NCBI GenBank assembly: GCA_009926135.1
Contig: RFPL01000009.1
Coordinates: forward strand, 1-64,000
DNA length: 64,000 nucleotides
Reading direction: 5' to 3'
Source: Sphingomonadaceae bacterium
GTDB taxonomy: Bacteria > Pseudomonadota > Alphaproteobacteria > Sphingomonadales > Sphingomonadaceae
Shown: in pieces, positions 10,562 through 20,134 of the stretch
Layout: the number at the start of each line of letters is the position of its first letter
Numbering within the stretch: position 1 is the stretch's first letter
Notes under the pieces: generated by a model
Database searches by the model: none
What the model saw: only the letters and a program-made list of their open reading frames with translations
What the model was told of the DNA's origin: nothing
Translations under genes and position numbers: made by a program

Positions 10562-11932
10562 ATGACTGCACCTATCATCGTCTGGCTGCGCCGCGACCTG
10601 CGGCTGGCCGATCAACCTGCTTTCCGCGCCGCGGCCGAACGCGGTCCGGTGATCCCGGTCTATGTGCTCGACGATGACACGCCCAAGCATCGCCGGATGG
10701 GCGCCGCTTCGCGCTGGTGGCTGCACCATTCGCTCGCCAGTCTTGATGCCGACCTGCGTTCCGCTGGTTCACGGCTGATCCTGCGGCGCGGCAAGTGCGA
10801 GAATGTGCTGGCGGCAATCGCGGCGGAGAGCGGGGCGCGGGCCGTCCACGGCCTCCACCATGTCGAACCATGGTGGCGCAATGCCGAGCGCGCTGTCGCC
10901 AAGGTGCTGGACCTGACCCTGCACGAGGGGATGTATCTTGCCCCACCCGGGTCGGTGTTGACCGGCGGGGGTACGCCGTTCAAGATCTACACCCCGTTCT
11001 GGCGGGCCCTGCAGGAACGGATGCCGCCCGCGCCGCCGCTACCTGCACCAAAGCTGGCCACGCCCGCAACCTGGCCGGTGAGCGAACGGCTGGCGGACTG
11101 GGACCTGCTCCCCACCAAGCCCGACTGGGCCGGCGGGATGCGCGCCGAATGGACACCGGGCGAGGGCGGGGCAGCCGAGCGGCTTGAAACCTTCACCCGC
11201 CGCGCCGCGCGCTATGCCGAGCGGCGCAATCTGCCTTCGATGCTCGGAACCTCGCGCCTTTCGCCGCACCTGCACTTTGGCGAGGTTTCGCCAGCGCAGG
11301 TCTGGCACGCCGTGGCCAGTGCAGGCGGTTCCGTCACGACGTTCCTCGGTGAACTCGGCTGGCGCGACTATGCCGCTAATGTGATCCACCAGTTCCCGGA
11401 CTATGCGGCGCGGTCCTACAAGGAAGAGTTCGATCGTCTGCCCTGGCGAACCGGGCCGGAGGCCGAGGCAGACCTTCAGGCCTGGCAGCAAGGCCGCACT
11501 GGTTATCCGATCGTGGATGCCGGGATGCGCGAGCTGTGGGCGACTGGCTGGATGCACAACCGGGTGCGGATGATCGTTGCCAGCTTCCTGATCAAACATC
11601 TGTTGATTGACTGGCGGCGCGGCGAGGAGTGGTTCTGGGATACCCTGGTCGATGCAGACCATGCCCAGAACGCAGTCAACTGGCAGTGGAGCGCCGGGTC
11701 GGGCGTGGATGCCAACATGTTCGTGCGGATCATGGCTCCGCTGACGCAAAGCCCCAAGTTTGATGCGGCGGGCTATATCCGCCAATGGGTGCCGGAACTG
11801 GCCAGGCTGGGCGACGGCGAGATTCATGATCCCGGCCTGCTGCGCCCGCGTGGCTACCCAGCCAAGGTGGTCGAGCACGTCGAAGGCCGCGTCCGCGCCC
11901 TGGCGGCCCATGCCGCGATGAAGGGTGGCTAG
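10562..11932 (+). CDS. phrB: Deoxyribodipyrimidine photolyase
   Basis: Class I CPD photolyase of 456 aa that repairs UV-induced cyclobutane pyrimidine dimers with blue light. The N-terminal antenna domain starts I-I-V-W-L-R-R-D-L-R. The FAD domain has the family core G-W-R-D-Y at about residue 265, G-Y-P-I-V-D-A-G-M-R, W-M-H-N-R-V-R-M and D-A-D-H-A-Q-N-A-V-N-W-Q-W. The frame is open to an ATG at 10538, but the family start is the Met at 10562. Its TAG stop shares the palindrome CTAG with the stop of the convergent neighbour. Confidence 0.95.
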   Translation: MTAPIIVWLRRDLRLADQPAFRAAAERGPVIPVYVLDDDTPKHRRMGAASRWWLHHSLASLDADLRSAGSRLILRRGKCENVLAAIAAESGARAVHGLHHVEPWWRNAERAVAKVLDLTLHEGMYLAPPGSVLTGGGTPFKIYTPFWRALQERMPPAPPLPAPKLATPATWPVSERLADWDLLPTKPDWAGGMRAEWTPGEGGAAERLETFTRRAARYAERRNLPSMLGTSRLSPHLHFGEVSPAQVWHAVASAGGSVTTFLGELGWRDYAANVIHQFPDYAARSYKEEFDRLPWRTGPEAEADLQAWQQGRTGYPIVDAGMRELWATGWMHNRVRMIVASFLIKHLLIDWRRGEEWFWDTLVDADHAQNAVNWQWSAGSGVDANMFVRIMAPLTQSPKFDAAGYIRQWVPELARLGDGEIHDPGLLRPRGYPAKVVEHVEGRVRALAAHAAMKGG

Positions 11933-14262
11933 GGCAGCAGCAGCTCTGCCATCGCCTCCACCACGGCATCGGCATCAAGCCGATAGGTGCGGTAAAGGTC
12001 AGGCAGGTCTCCGGTCTGGCCGAAACGGTCGATACCAAGCGGGCTGATCCGCTGCCCGCGTACCCCGCCGAGCCAGGACAGCGCGGCCGGCGAGCCATCG
12101 AGCATCGTCACGATCCCCGCATTGGCCGCCAGCGGGGCAAGCAGTGTTTCGACATGGCTGGCCGCCCGCTTGCCGCCCTGCCAGCGCGCTGCCCGCGCCG
12201 CGGACCAGCCGCGATGGAGCAGATCCGGCGAAGTGACGTTGAGCAAGCCGAGCCCTGGCAGATCATCGGCAAGCTGCTCCCAGGCGGCGATGGCTTCGGG
12301 GGCGATGGCGCCAGAGAACGCAATCGCGGCGCGCGAACCCGGCGCTGGCGCGCGCAGCCAGTAGCCGCCCGCCAGCGCATCGGCTTCCCACGAAGCGTCA
12401 ACGCGCGGCTGTTGATCGATCACCCGGGTCGATAGCCGCAGATAGGTCGAGCCGCCGTCAGGCGCCTGAATCTCGGCAAAGGCCCGATGCATGAACAGCG
12501 CCAGCTCATCGGCAAAGGCGGGTTCGTAATGCGTCAGCCCGGGCTGGCCCATGCCGATCAGCGGGGTGTTGATCGACTGGTGCGCGCCGCCTTCCGGCCC
12601 CAGCGTCAGTCCCGAAGGTGTCGCCACCAGCAGGAACCGTGCGTCTTGGTAACAGGCGTAGTTCAGCGCATCGAGCCCGCGCGAAATGAAGGGATCATAG
12701 ACCGTGCCGATCGGCAGCAGTCGTTCGCCGAACAAGGGCGCAGACAGGCCGAGCGCGGCGAGCATCAGGAACAGGTTGTTTTCGGCAATGCCCAGTTCGA
12801 TGTGCTGACCCGCCTCGTGCCCGGCCCACTTCTGCGGGCTGGGGATCTTTGCCCCGGCGAACACGTCCTTCAGTTCCTGCCGCCGGAACAGCCCGCGCTG
12901 GTTCACGAAGGCGCCAAGGTTGGTCGAGACGGTGACGTCGGGCGAGGTGGTGACGATCCGGTCGGCCAGCGGATGCCCTGATTTGGCCAGATCGAGCAGG
13001 ACCCGCCCGAAGGCGGCCTGGGTTGATTGTTCGGCCCCGTCGGGCACTGGCAGCCGGTCCGGGACGGGAACTGCGGGGGCAGTGCGGGCCGGGTGAGTCA
13101 GCTTGGTGCGGAATGGCTCAAGGAAGGCCTTGAGCGTCGCGGCGCTGTTGTCACCCAAGCCCGAAAACGGCTCCCACTCGGTTCCTTCGGCAATGCCCAG
13201 GCTGGCGCGGTAATCGGCCATCTGGGTGGGGTTCATCAGGCCGGCGTGATTGTCCTTGTGACCCTGGAACGGCAGGCCGTGGCCCTTCACGGTATAGGCG
13301 ATGAACAGGGTTGGCACTTCATCCTGCGCGCGCTCGAAAGCGTCGATCAGCGTTTCGATGCAGTGACCGCCCAGGTTGAGCATCAGGCGCGAGAGGCCGT
13401 CGTCATCGAAGCTGGCAATCAGGCCCAGCGCGGCTGCGTCCCCCGCCAGATCGGCACTGAGCCGCGCGCGCCATGCGGCGCCGCCCTGATAGGTCAACGC
13501 GGCATATTCGGCATTGGGGCAATCATCGATCCACTGATCGATCGCCTTGCCGCCGGGGCGCTTGAAGGCTTCGCGTTGCAGCTTGCCATGCTTGATCGTG
13601 ACTACCCGCCAGCCGCAGGTTTCGAAGATATCGTCGAAGCGGCGAAACATCCGGTCGGCGGTCGTGCTGTCGAGCGACTGGCGGTTGTAATCGACGATCC
13701 ACCAGCAGTTGCGGATGTCGTGCTTGTAACCTTCGATCAGGCACTCATAGATGTTGCCTTCATCCAGCTCGGCATCGCCCATCAGCGCGATCATTCGGCC
13801 CGCTTCGCCTTCAGGTAGCTGGCCGTGGGCGATCAGGTAATCCTGCACCAGGCTGGCAAAAGCGGTGACCGCCACGCCCAGACCGACCGAGCCGGTCGAG
13901 AAATCGACCGGGATCTTGTCCTTGGTGCGGCTGGGGTAGCTTTGTGCGCCGCCGAGGCCGCGGAAGGCCTTGAGCTGCTCCAGGCTCTGGTTGCCAAGCA
14001 GGTAGTGCAGGGCGTGAAGCACCGGTCCGGCATGCGGCTTCACCGCCACCTTGTCCTGCGGGCGCAGGGCGTGGAAATAGAGTGCCGAGATGATTGCGGT
14101 CATCGAGGCGCAGCTGGCCTGATGGCCGCCGACCTTCAGCCCGTCGCGGCTATCGCGCAGGTGGTTGGCATTGTGGATGATCCACGCGGAGAGCCAGCGC
14201 AGCCGCTGGTCGATGGTTTCCAGCGTGCGGATCAGTTCGGCACGCGATTCTCGTTTTGGCAT
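11929..14262 (-). CDS. AceE/transketolase-type thiamine enzyme (short form)
   Basis: Thiamine-diphosphate enzyme of 777 aa resembling homodimeric pyruvate dehydrogenase E1 (AceE). The substrate-channel opening G-L-K-V-G-G-H-Q-A-S is near residue 41. The ThDP/Mg motif G-D-A-E-L-D-E-G-N at 162–170 ends in N-R-Q-S-L-D at 193–198. The segment V-K-G-H-G-L-P follows, and a transketolase pyrimidine domain covers the C-terminal half. It is about 110 residues shorter than typical AceE, and no E2 or E3 lipoyl genes adjoin it. It could be a 2-oxoacid dehydrogenase E1 or a true transketolase variant; the reaction is unassigned. Confidence 0.75.
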   Translation of the reverse strand: MPKRESRAELIRTLETIDQRLRWLSAWIIHNANHLRDSRDGLKVGGHQASCASMTAIISALYFHALRPQDKVAVKPHAGPVLHALHYLLGNQSLEQLKAFRGLGGAQSYPSRTKDKIPVDFSTGSVGLGVAVTAFASLVQDYLIAHGQLPEGEAGRMIALMGDAELDEGNIYECLIEGYKHDIRNCWWIVDYNRQSLDSTTADRMFRRFDDIFETCGWRVVTIKHGKLQREAFKRPGGKAIDQWIDDCPNAEYAALTYQGGAAWRARLSADLAGDAAALGLIASFDDDGLSRLMLNLGGHCIETLIDAFERAQDEVPTLFIAYTVKGHGLPFQGHKDNHAGLMNPTQMADYRASLGIAEGTEWEPFSGLGDNSAATLKAFLEPFRTKLTHPARTAPAVPVPDRLPVPDGAEQSTQAAFGRVLLDLAKSGHPLADRIVTTSPDVTVSTNLGAFVNQRGLFRRQELKDVFAGAKIPSPQKWAGHEAGQHIELGIAENNLFLMLAALGLSAPLFGERLLPIGTVYDPFISRGLDALNYACYQDARFLLVATPSGLTLGPEGGAHQSINTPLIGMGQPGLTHYEPAFADELALFMHRAFAEIQAPDGGSTYLRLSTRVIDQQPRVDASWEADALAGGYWLRAPAPGSRAAIAFSGAIAPEAIAAWEQLADDLPGLGLLNVTSPDLLHRGWSAARAARWQGGKRAASHVETLLAPLAANAGIVTMLDGSPAALSWLGGVRGQRISPLGIDRFGQTGDLPDLYRTYRLDADAVVEAMAELLLP

Positions 14263-14310
14263 AGTCAGCCTGTAATGCCTGTCCCAGTTCGGGGAAAGCG
14301 TCGGGTCGGG

Positions 14311-14946
14311 TCAGCCCCGCGCCATGAGGTGAGCGAGCGCCTGTTTTTCGGAAATTACTTCGGCGTACTTCGCTTGCAGGTCGAACAGGCTTGCCTCGTG
14401 CGGGCCGGGATGGCGATCGCCGCAGCCCTCGCGCACGACGAAGGGCAGGAAGCCGTGCTGGCAGGCATCCAGCGCGGTGGCGCGGACGCAGCCGGAGGTC
14501 GAAAGACCGGTGATCAGCAGGGTGTCGACCCCCATCGCGGTCAAGGTCGAAGCCAAGGTGGTGCCGAAGAAGGACGAGGCATATTGCTTGGTGATCACCA
14601 GCTCGCCGTCCATTGGCTGGAGACTGTCGGGGAATGCACCCAGCGGCGATCCGCGCTCGAATGCCTTCAGCGCCGGGACCTTGCGGTAGAACACCCCGCC
14701 ATCGCCGCCCCCAGGCGCATATTCGACATTGGTGAACAGCACCGGGATGCCGGCGGCGCGGGCAGCGGCAAGCAGGCGCTCGTTGCTGGCCAGCGCAGCT
14801 TCGACCCCGGCATATAGCGGCGAGGCCGGGTCCAGATAGGCGACGACGAAATCGACGATCAGCAGCGCGGGCTTCTGGCCAAAGGGCAGTTGACCGCCGA
14901 AGGCGCCCTTGTAGTTCTCTCCGAGGTCGCCTTCGTCCTTGGCCAT
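14311..14946 (-). CDS. Isochorismatase-family amidohydrolase (N-carbamoylsarcosine amidase-like)
   Basis: Cysteine hydrolase of 211 aa. The family triad is visible: D in L-I-V-D-F near residue 31, K in V-I-T-K-Q-Y-A-S-S-F-F-G-T near residue 119, and C in T-S-G-C-V-R-A-T-A near residue 152. The style resembles N-carbamoylsarcosine amidohydrolases, which release CO2 and NH3 from ureido acids, though other amide substrates are possible. Its ATG overlaps the TGA of the upstream CoA-transferase, and it is the last gene of the 21070→14311 operon. Proximity to HyuA/HyuB supports an amide-opening cascade. Confidence 0.82.
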   Translation of the reverse strand: MAKDEGDLGENYKGAFGGQLPFGQKPALLIVDFVVAYLDPASPLYAGVEAALASNERLLAAARAAGIPVLFTNVEYAPGGGDGGVFYRKVPALKAFERGSPLGAFPDSLQPMDGELVITKQYASSFFGTTLASTLTAMGVDTLLITGLSTSGCVRATALDACQHGFLPFVVREGCGDRHPGPHEASLFDLQAKYAEVISEKQALAHLMARG

Positions 14947-16154
14947 CAGATCACTCCTGCTGCCTGCAGCCCGTCGAGTTCATCTGCGCCCATCCCGAGC
15001 AGTTCGCCATAAATCTCCGCGTTGTGCTGCCCGACCTTTGAAGGGGCAGGCCGGCGAACGCCACTGGGCGTTGCTGAGAGCTTGGGGAAAGCGTTCTGCA
15101 TCTTGAGCGGACCATAGCGTTCGGTCTCGACTTCGATGATCGCCTCACGCGCCTCGAAGTGCGGATCGGCCAGCATGTCGGGCGCGCGGTAGACACGGCC
15201 GGCAGGGATCGAGTGCGCGATCATCAGCGCATCGACTTCGGCGATAGTCAGGGTACGGGTCCATGCGTTGATCAGATCGTCCAGTTCCGTCTGCCGCTCC
15301 CCGCGCGCGATGTGGGTCGCATAACGCGGATCGTCGCCCAGTTCGGGTTGACCCATGGCCTTGGCCAGCCGCTTGAAGATCTGGTCGTTGTTCGCGCCGA
15401 TCATGTAGACGCCGTCGCTGCAACTATAGACGTTCGATGGGGCGATGCCCGGCAGGATCGAACCCGATCGCTCCCGGATGAAGCCGTTGTGGTCGAATTC
15501 CGGGACCAGCCCTTCCATCACCTGCAAGACGGCTTCGTAAAGCGCGGTATCGACGACCTGGCCCTGGCCGGTCTTTTCACGGTGGTGCAGCGCGGCCAAC
15601 ACGCCCATCGTGCCATAAGTCGCGCAGAGTGTATCGCCGATCGAAACGCCCATTCTGGCCGGCGGGCGGTCCGGATCGCCGACGATATAGCGCCAGCCGC
15701 CCATCGCCTCACCAATTCCGCCGAACCCGGCGCGGTCGGAATAGGGCCCGGTCTGGCCATAACCCGACATCCGCGCAATGATCAGGCCGGGGTTGTCGGC
15801 GTGGAGCACGGCGGGGGCCAGGCCCCATTTTTCCAGCGTGCCGGGCTTGAAGTTTTCAACCAGCACGTCGGCCGTGGCGATCAGCTTGCGGACCAGTGCC
15901 TGGCCTTCGGGCACACGCAAGTTGCAGGAGACCGACTGCTTGTTGCGGGCCAATACCTCCCAGACAACCTTTTCCTCTCCCATGCCCCAGACGCGGAACG
16001 GATCGCCCGCGCCGGGCGGTTCGACCTTGATCACATCGGCGCCCATGTCGCCCAGCAATTGGCCGCAGAACGGGCCGGCCAGCAGCTGGCCCAGCTCGAC
16101 GACGCGCAGCCCCTTCAATGCACCTGTATTCGGCTTTTCAGTCTCGTGGGCCAC
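14946..16154 (-). CDS. Family III CoA-transferase (CaiB/BaiF type)
   Basis: Moves CoA between carboxylic acids without free acyl phosphate. The 402-aa protein starts with the family signature L-K-G-L-R-V-V-E-L-G-Q-L-L-A-G-P-F-C-G and D-M-G-A-D-V-I-K-V-E-P-P-G-x-G-D-P. The aspartate that carries the acyl anhydride is expected in Q-V-V-D-T-A-L-Y-E. G-Y-G-Q-T-G-P-Y follows the family pattern. It sits between the HyuB gene (3 nt away) and the amidase gene, so its substrate is probably the acid produced by those hydrolases. The acid itself cannot be named. Confidence 0.88.
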   Translation of the reverse strand: MAHETEKPNTGALKGLRVVELGQLLAGPFCGQLLGDMGADVIKVEPPGAGDPFRVWGMGEEKVVWEVLARNKQSVSCNLRVPEGQALVRKLIATADVLVENFKPGTLEKWGLAPAVLHADNPGLIIARMSGYGQTGPYSDRAGFGGIGEAMGGWRYIVGDPDRPPARMGVSIGDTLCATYGTMGVLAALHHREKTGQGQVVDTALYEAVLQVMEGLVPEFDHNGFIRERSGSILPGIAPSNVYSCSDGVYMIGANNDQIFKRLAKAMGQPELGDDPRYATHIARGERQTELDDLINAWTRTLTIAEVDALMIAHSIPAGRVYRAPDMLADPHFEAREAIIEVETERYGPLKMQNAFPKLSATPSGVRRPAPSKVGQHNAEIYGELLGMGADELDGLQAAGVI

Positions 16155-16157
16155 GGC

Positions 16158-18044
16158 TTACTCCGCCGCTTCGAGGTGCGGCCAGACCGGCTGGATCGGT
16201 GCGGGGAGCCCCGTTTCCGCCGCGCAATTGGTGCGCAGGTCGGCAATGGACGGACCATAGTCGAACAGCGGCAATTCGCTGCGCTGGGCCCGCATTTCGG
16301 TGCGCAGTGCTTCGGTTGCCGCGGCATCGACGACGCCGCTGGCATTGACGATCACGCCATAAGCCTTCGCGCCTTCGGGCGTAACGAGGCCCTGGGTAAT
16401 CTCCAGTCCGACCAGCGCCGGGTCGCGCTCCAGCGGGTCACCCCAGCCGCCGCCGCCCCAGGTGATGAAGTGCAGCTGATCGCCGACTTCGACCTCAACG
16501 TCCTCGACCTTGTTGCCAACGATCACGCTGGTGCCATCGGCCTTTTCGAGGATCTTGCGCGCACGCTTGCCCGGCTCACCGCCGTTGACGCCCCATGGGG
16601 GCACAAACCAGCGGTCGTCATGGATCGAGATCGTGCCCGGGCTGAGGAAGCGGTAGGTCATGTGGATGCCGTTGCCGCCGCGGTGCAGGCCCGCGCCGCC
16701 CGAGTCCGGCTCGGTCTCGTAACGTTCGATCAGCATCGGGAAGTAACGTTCCAGGAACTCGTTCGGCACGTTGGTGAAGCCTGGCCAGAGCGAGTGGCCG
16801 TCCGGCCCGTCGCCCAGCGGCCGGCCCGGAATGCCCCCGAAGCCGATCTGGAACAGCTGGAACCATTCGCCACCTTTGCCGGGGCGCGTGTCGTTGCCCG
16901 AATAGAACAGATGCGGGCTGGAGCTGAAGCCGGCCGCATTGAGGAATTCCGGGGTCTTCTGGCCCAGCAGGCCGCCCAGGATATCGAAGATCCGGCCCAG
17001 CGCGTGGGTGCGGCCCGAAAGTGCGGCGGGGAACTTCGGCTTGAGCAGGCTGCCTTCGGGGATCCGCACGTCGATCAGGTCATAGAACCCGTCGTTGAAC
17101 AGGATCTGCGGGTCGAAGACCATGATCATGTAGATGCCGAAGAACATCTTGAACATGTTTTCGTTGAGGAAGAAGTTGATCGAGGCGGCCGATTGCGGAT
17201 CGGTTCCGGCGAAGTCGAGCACGACCTTCCCGTCCTCGCGCCACATGGTGCAGCGGATCTTGTAGGGGCCATAGCCGACGCCATCGTCGCAGATGTAATC
17301 CTCGAAGCTGACCGGCTCTTCGGCGATCGCCATGCCAATCAGCGCCTGCATCGCGCGGTGGTTGCGGGCCAGCAGTTCCTGCGTGGCGGAGACATAGACA
17401 TCGTCGCCAAACCGCTCGGCCATTTCGATCACGCGGCGCGAGGCGACGCGGCACGAGGCGATCAGGGCGTTAAGGTCGGCCTGGCACCAGTCGGGCTTGC
17501 GGGTCTGGTGCATGACGAGCTTCATCAGGTCGTCGTTGTATTCGCCCTTTTTCCAGATCTTCACCGGCGGGATGCGCACCCCTTCCTCGAAGATTGAGCG
17601 GGCGTTGATCGGCATCGAGCCGACGACTTTGCCACCAATGTCGGACATATGCCCGAACATCGCGGTATAGGCGATCAGGCGGCCGTCCTTGAACACGGGG
17701 AGCAGGATCAGCCAGTCGTTCGAGTGGCTAATCGCCCCGCCGCACGAATAGGGATCGGACAGGAAGATCATGTCACCGTCTTCCAGCGTGCCGTCAAAAC
17801 TCTTGAGGAAGCCGCCGATGAAGCTGCCGAACTGGCCGACGATCATCTTGCCGGTGTGATCGGCGATCAGCGGGAAGGCATCCCCCTGTTCGCGGATGCC
17901 GGGCGACATGGCGGTGCGCACCAGGGTGGCGTCCATTTCAATCCGGGCGTTGCGTAGCGCGTTCTCGATGATGTCGAGCGTGACCGGATCGATCGGGATC
18001 GACTTGAAGGGGGTCGGGTTGGTTTCGACGATGGTTGCGGGCAT
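16158..18044 (-). CDS. hyuB: Hydantoinase B / oxoprolinase-family subunit
   Basis: Large 628-aa subunit of an ATP-dependent cyclic-amide hydrolase or related carboxylase. Family markers include D-P-V-T-L-D-I-I-E-N-A-L near the start, M-S-P-G-I-R-E-Q-G-D-A-F, and the metal-site region F-L-S-D-P-Y-S-C-G-G-A-I-S-H-S-N-D. The C-terminal glycine-rich W-G-G-G-G-W-G-D-P-L-E-R-D-P is also typical. Members act on hydantoins, N-methylhydantoin, 5-oxoproline, acetone or acetophenone. It is encoded 13 nt after HyuA; the two are presumed partners. Confidence 0.88.
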   Translation of the reverse strand: MPATIVETNPTPFKSIPIDPVTLDIIENALRNARIEMDATLVRTAMSPGIREQGDAFPLIADHTGKMIVGQFGSFIGGFLKSFDGTLEDGDMIFLSDPYSCGGAISHSNDWLILLPVFKDGRLIAYTAMFGHMSDIGGKVVGSMPINARSIFEEGVRIPPVKIWKKGEYNDDLMKLVMHQTRKPDWCQADLNALIASCRVASRRVIEMAERFGDDVYVSATQELLARNHRAMQALIGMAIAEEPVSFEDYICDDGVGYGPYKIRCTMWREDGKVVLDFAGTDPQSAASINFFLNENMFKMFFGIYMIMVFDPQILFNDGFYDLIDVRIPEGSLLKPKFPAALSGRTHALGRIFDILGGLLGQKTPEFLNAAGFSSSPHLFYSGNDTRPGKGGEWFQLFQIGFGGIPGRPLGDGPDGHSLWPGFTNVPNEFLERYFPMLIERYETEPDSGGAGLHRGGNGIHMTYRFLSPGTISIHDDRWFVPPWGVNGGEPGKRARKILEKADGTSVIVGNKVEDVEVEVGDQLHFITWGGGGWGDPLERDPALVGLEITQGLVTPEGAKAYGVIVNASGVVDAAATEALRTEMRAQRSELPLFDYGPSIADLRTNCAAETGLPAPIQPVWPHLEAAE

Positions 18045-18057
18045 GGCTCGTCTCCCC

Positions 18058-20106
18058 TCAGGCCAGGTTGATCAGGATGTTGCCGACAGCGTCGACGGTG
18101 GCAATGCAGCCGCTTTCGATCAGCGTGGTGGAATCCATTTCCACCACGATCGCCGGGCCGGGGATCACATCCCCCTGCCGCAGTTTGGACCGGTCATAGA
18201 TCACGGCGGCCTGTTCGCGGCCGTCCATCCACAACGTGTGGTCACGCATCTTGGCGGCAATCGGATTGCCGTCGCCCTTGGGCAGCTGCGCGGCTGGCAG
18301 GTCCAGCGCCTTGCCCAGCGCCACGGCGCGCAGGTTCACGATCTCGTGCGGGGTATCCATGTTGAAGGTGAAGAGCCGGTGATGCTCTTCATCGAAGCGC
18401 TTGAGGATGCCGGCGATCCCGTCGGCGCGCAGCACATCGGGGGTGATCGTCAACGGCACTTCAAAGGCCTGGCCGGCATAGCGCACGTCAACCTCGAACT
18501 CGCTGGTCAGGTCGGCCTCTGGGACGCCATCGGAGAGCAGTTCGGCGCGGGTCTGGGCGGCCATTTCATCCAGGATCGCGATCAATTCGTCGGCCTGGGT
18601 GGTGGTGGCAAGGCGTGAGAAGCTGCGCGCGGTTTCCGTCCGCATCCGCGTGGTCGCATCGCCCAGCGCACAAAGCACGCCCGGCGAAACCGGCGAGACG
18701 GCGGGCCAGGATCCCATCAGGCGGGCAACCGCGTTGACGTGGAGCGGTCCGGCCCCGCCGAAGCCCATCAGCGCGAAGTGGCGCGGGTCATAGCCCTGCT
18801 GGACCGAGATCATCCGCAGCGCGCCGAACATGTTTTCGTTGACGATGTCGATGATCCCGCGCGCGGCGGCCATCAGGTCGATCCCCAGCGCATCGGCGAT
18901 GGTCTGCACCGCCTTCTTGGCGCCTTCGCGGTCCAGCTTGAACGCGCCGCCCAACAGGTTTTCGGGTAGGTAGCCCAGCACCACGTTGGCATCGGTCACG
19001 GTCGGCAGTTCGCCGCCCTTGCCATAGGCGACCGGGCCGGGAACGGCGCCAGCCGATTGCGGGCCGACGCGCAGCGCCTTTGTCAGGTCCGGCACATAGG
19101 CGATCGAACCGCCGCCTGCGCCAACCGTCTTCACATCCAGCGCCGAAGCCCGGACCGAAAGGTGGCCGACCTCGGTGGTGCGCTGGCGGCGCGGCTCAAG
19201 GTTCTCGATCAGCGCCACGTCAGTGCTGGTGCCGCCGACGTCGAGCGTCAGGATATTGCGGATGCCGGCATTCTTGCCGACCCAAAGTGCGCCGGTCACA
19301 CCGCCGGCCGGGCCGGACATCAGGATGTTGACCGGCTGTTCCTCGGCCTTCTGGGCCGACATCAGTCCGCCATCAGAGCGCAGCAGCGAGAGCTTGCCGG
19401 CCATGCCCGCATCAGCCAGCCGCGTGCGCAGGTTGGCGACATACTTGCCCACCACCGGACGCACCGCCGCATTGGCCACGGTGGTCAGGGTGCGCTCGTA
19501 CTCCTGCATTTCGGGCAGGACTTCGTGGCTGAGTGAAACCGGGACGCCAGGCATCACCTCGGCGGCAAGCTTGCCGACCACGGCTTCATGCGCGCCAGTG
19601 ACATAGGCGTTGATCAGGCTGACCGTGATCGCTTCAACGCCCTGGGCTTTCAGCACGCCAAGCTGGGTGCGGACGTCATTCTCGTCAATCGGGCGGACCT
19701 CATTGCCCTGGGCGTCAATCCGGCCCTTGATCGTGACGGTGTCTTCCAGCCGGGCGAGGGGAGTGGGCTTGGGCCAGATGATCCAGGCCGCCAGACCGCC
19801 CGGAACATAGGAGCGGGCGATCTGCATGATGTGGCGATAGCCCTCGGTCGTGACCAGGCCCACTTTCGCGCCCTTGCCTTCCAGCACGGCATTGGTGGCG
19901 ACCGTGGTGCCGTGGAGGAAATAGTCGATCGCATCGGCAGAAATCCCGGCCTGGGCGCAGATCGCCGTGACGCCGTTCAGGATCCCTTCCGAACTGTCAT
20001 GCGGGGTCGATGGCGTCTTGTGCCGCCAGAAGGCCCCCGTATCGACGTTGAACAAGAGGAGGTCGGTAAACGTCCCGCCGACATCCACTCCAAGGCGATA
20101 ACCCAT
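18058..20106 (-). CDS. hyuA: Hydantoinase A / oxoprolinase-family ATP-dependent subunit
   Basis: ATP-using 682-aa subunit paired with HyuB. The actin-like ATP-binding fold starts with the phosphate-1 motif V-D-V-G-G-T-F-T-D at residues 7–15. H-G-T-T-V-A-T-N-A-V-L-E follows near residue 65. The second phosphate motif L-D-V-G-G-T-S-T-D-V-A is near residue 290, and G-F-G-G-A-G-P-L-H near residue 475. The hydantoinase A C-terminal domain follows. These enzymes phosphorylate a lactam or ketone carbonyl to drive ring opening or carboxylation. It is second in the operon, 28 nt after HMG-CoA lyase. Confidence 0.9.
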   Translation of the reverse strand: MGYRLGVDVGGTFTDLLLFNVDTGAFWRHKTPSTPHDSSEGILNGVTAICAQAGISADAIDYFLHGTTVATNAVLEGKGAKVGLVTTEGYRHIMQIARSYVPGGLAAWIIWPKPTPLARLEDTVTIKGRIDAQGNEVRPIDENDVRTQLGVLKAQGVEAITVSLINAYVTGAHEAVVGKLAAEVMPGVPVSLSHEVLPEMQEYERTLTTVANAAVRPVVGKYVANLRTRLADAGMAGKLSLLRSDGGLMSAQKAEEQPVNILMSGPAGGVTGALWVGKNAGIRNILTLDVGGTSTDVALIENLEPRRQRTTEVGHLSVRASALDVKTVGAGGGSIAYVPDLTKALRVGPQSAGAVPGPVAYGKGGELPTVTDANVVLGYLPENLLGGAFKLDREGAKKAVQTIADALGIDLMAAARGIIDIVNENMFGALRMISVQQGYDPRHFALMGFGGAGPLHVNAVARLMGSWPAVSPVSPGVLCALGDATTRMRTETARSFSRLATTTQADELIAILDEMAAQTRAELLSDGVPEADLTSEFEVDVRYAGQAFEVPLTITPDVLRADGIAGILKRFDEEHHRLFTFNMDTPHEIVNLRAVALGKALDLPAAQLPKGDGNPIAAKMRDHTLWMDGREQAAVIYDRSKLRQGDVIPGPAIVVEMDSTTLIESGCIATVDAVGNILINLA

Positions 20107-20134
20107 GCGATCCTACTCCCGAGAAAATCTTTGC

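Noticed and set aside
15159-17597. 812-codon plus-strand frame over the CoA-transferase and HyuB genes
   Set aside because: Antisense shadow of two recognisable enzymes; no domain features.
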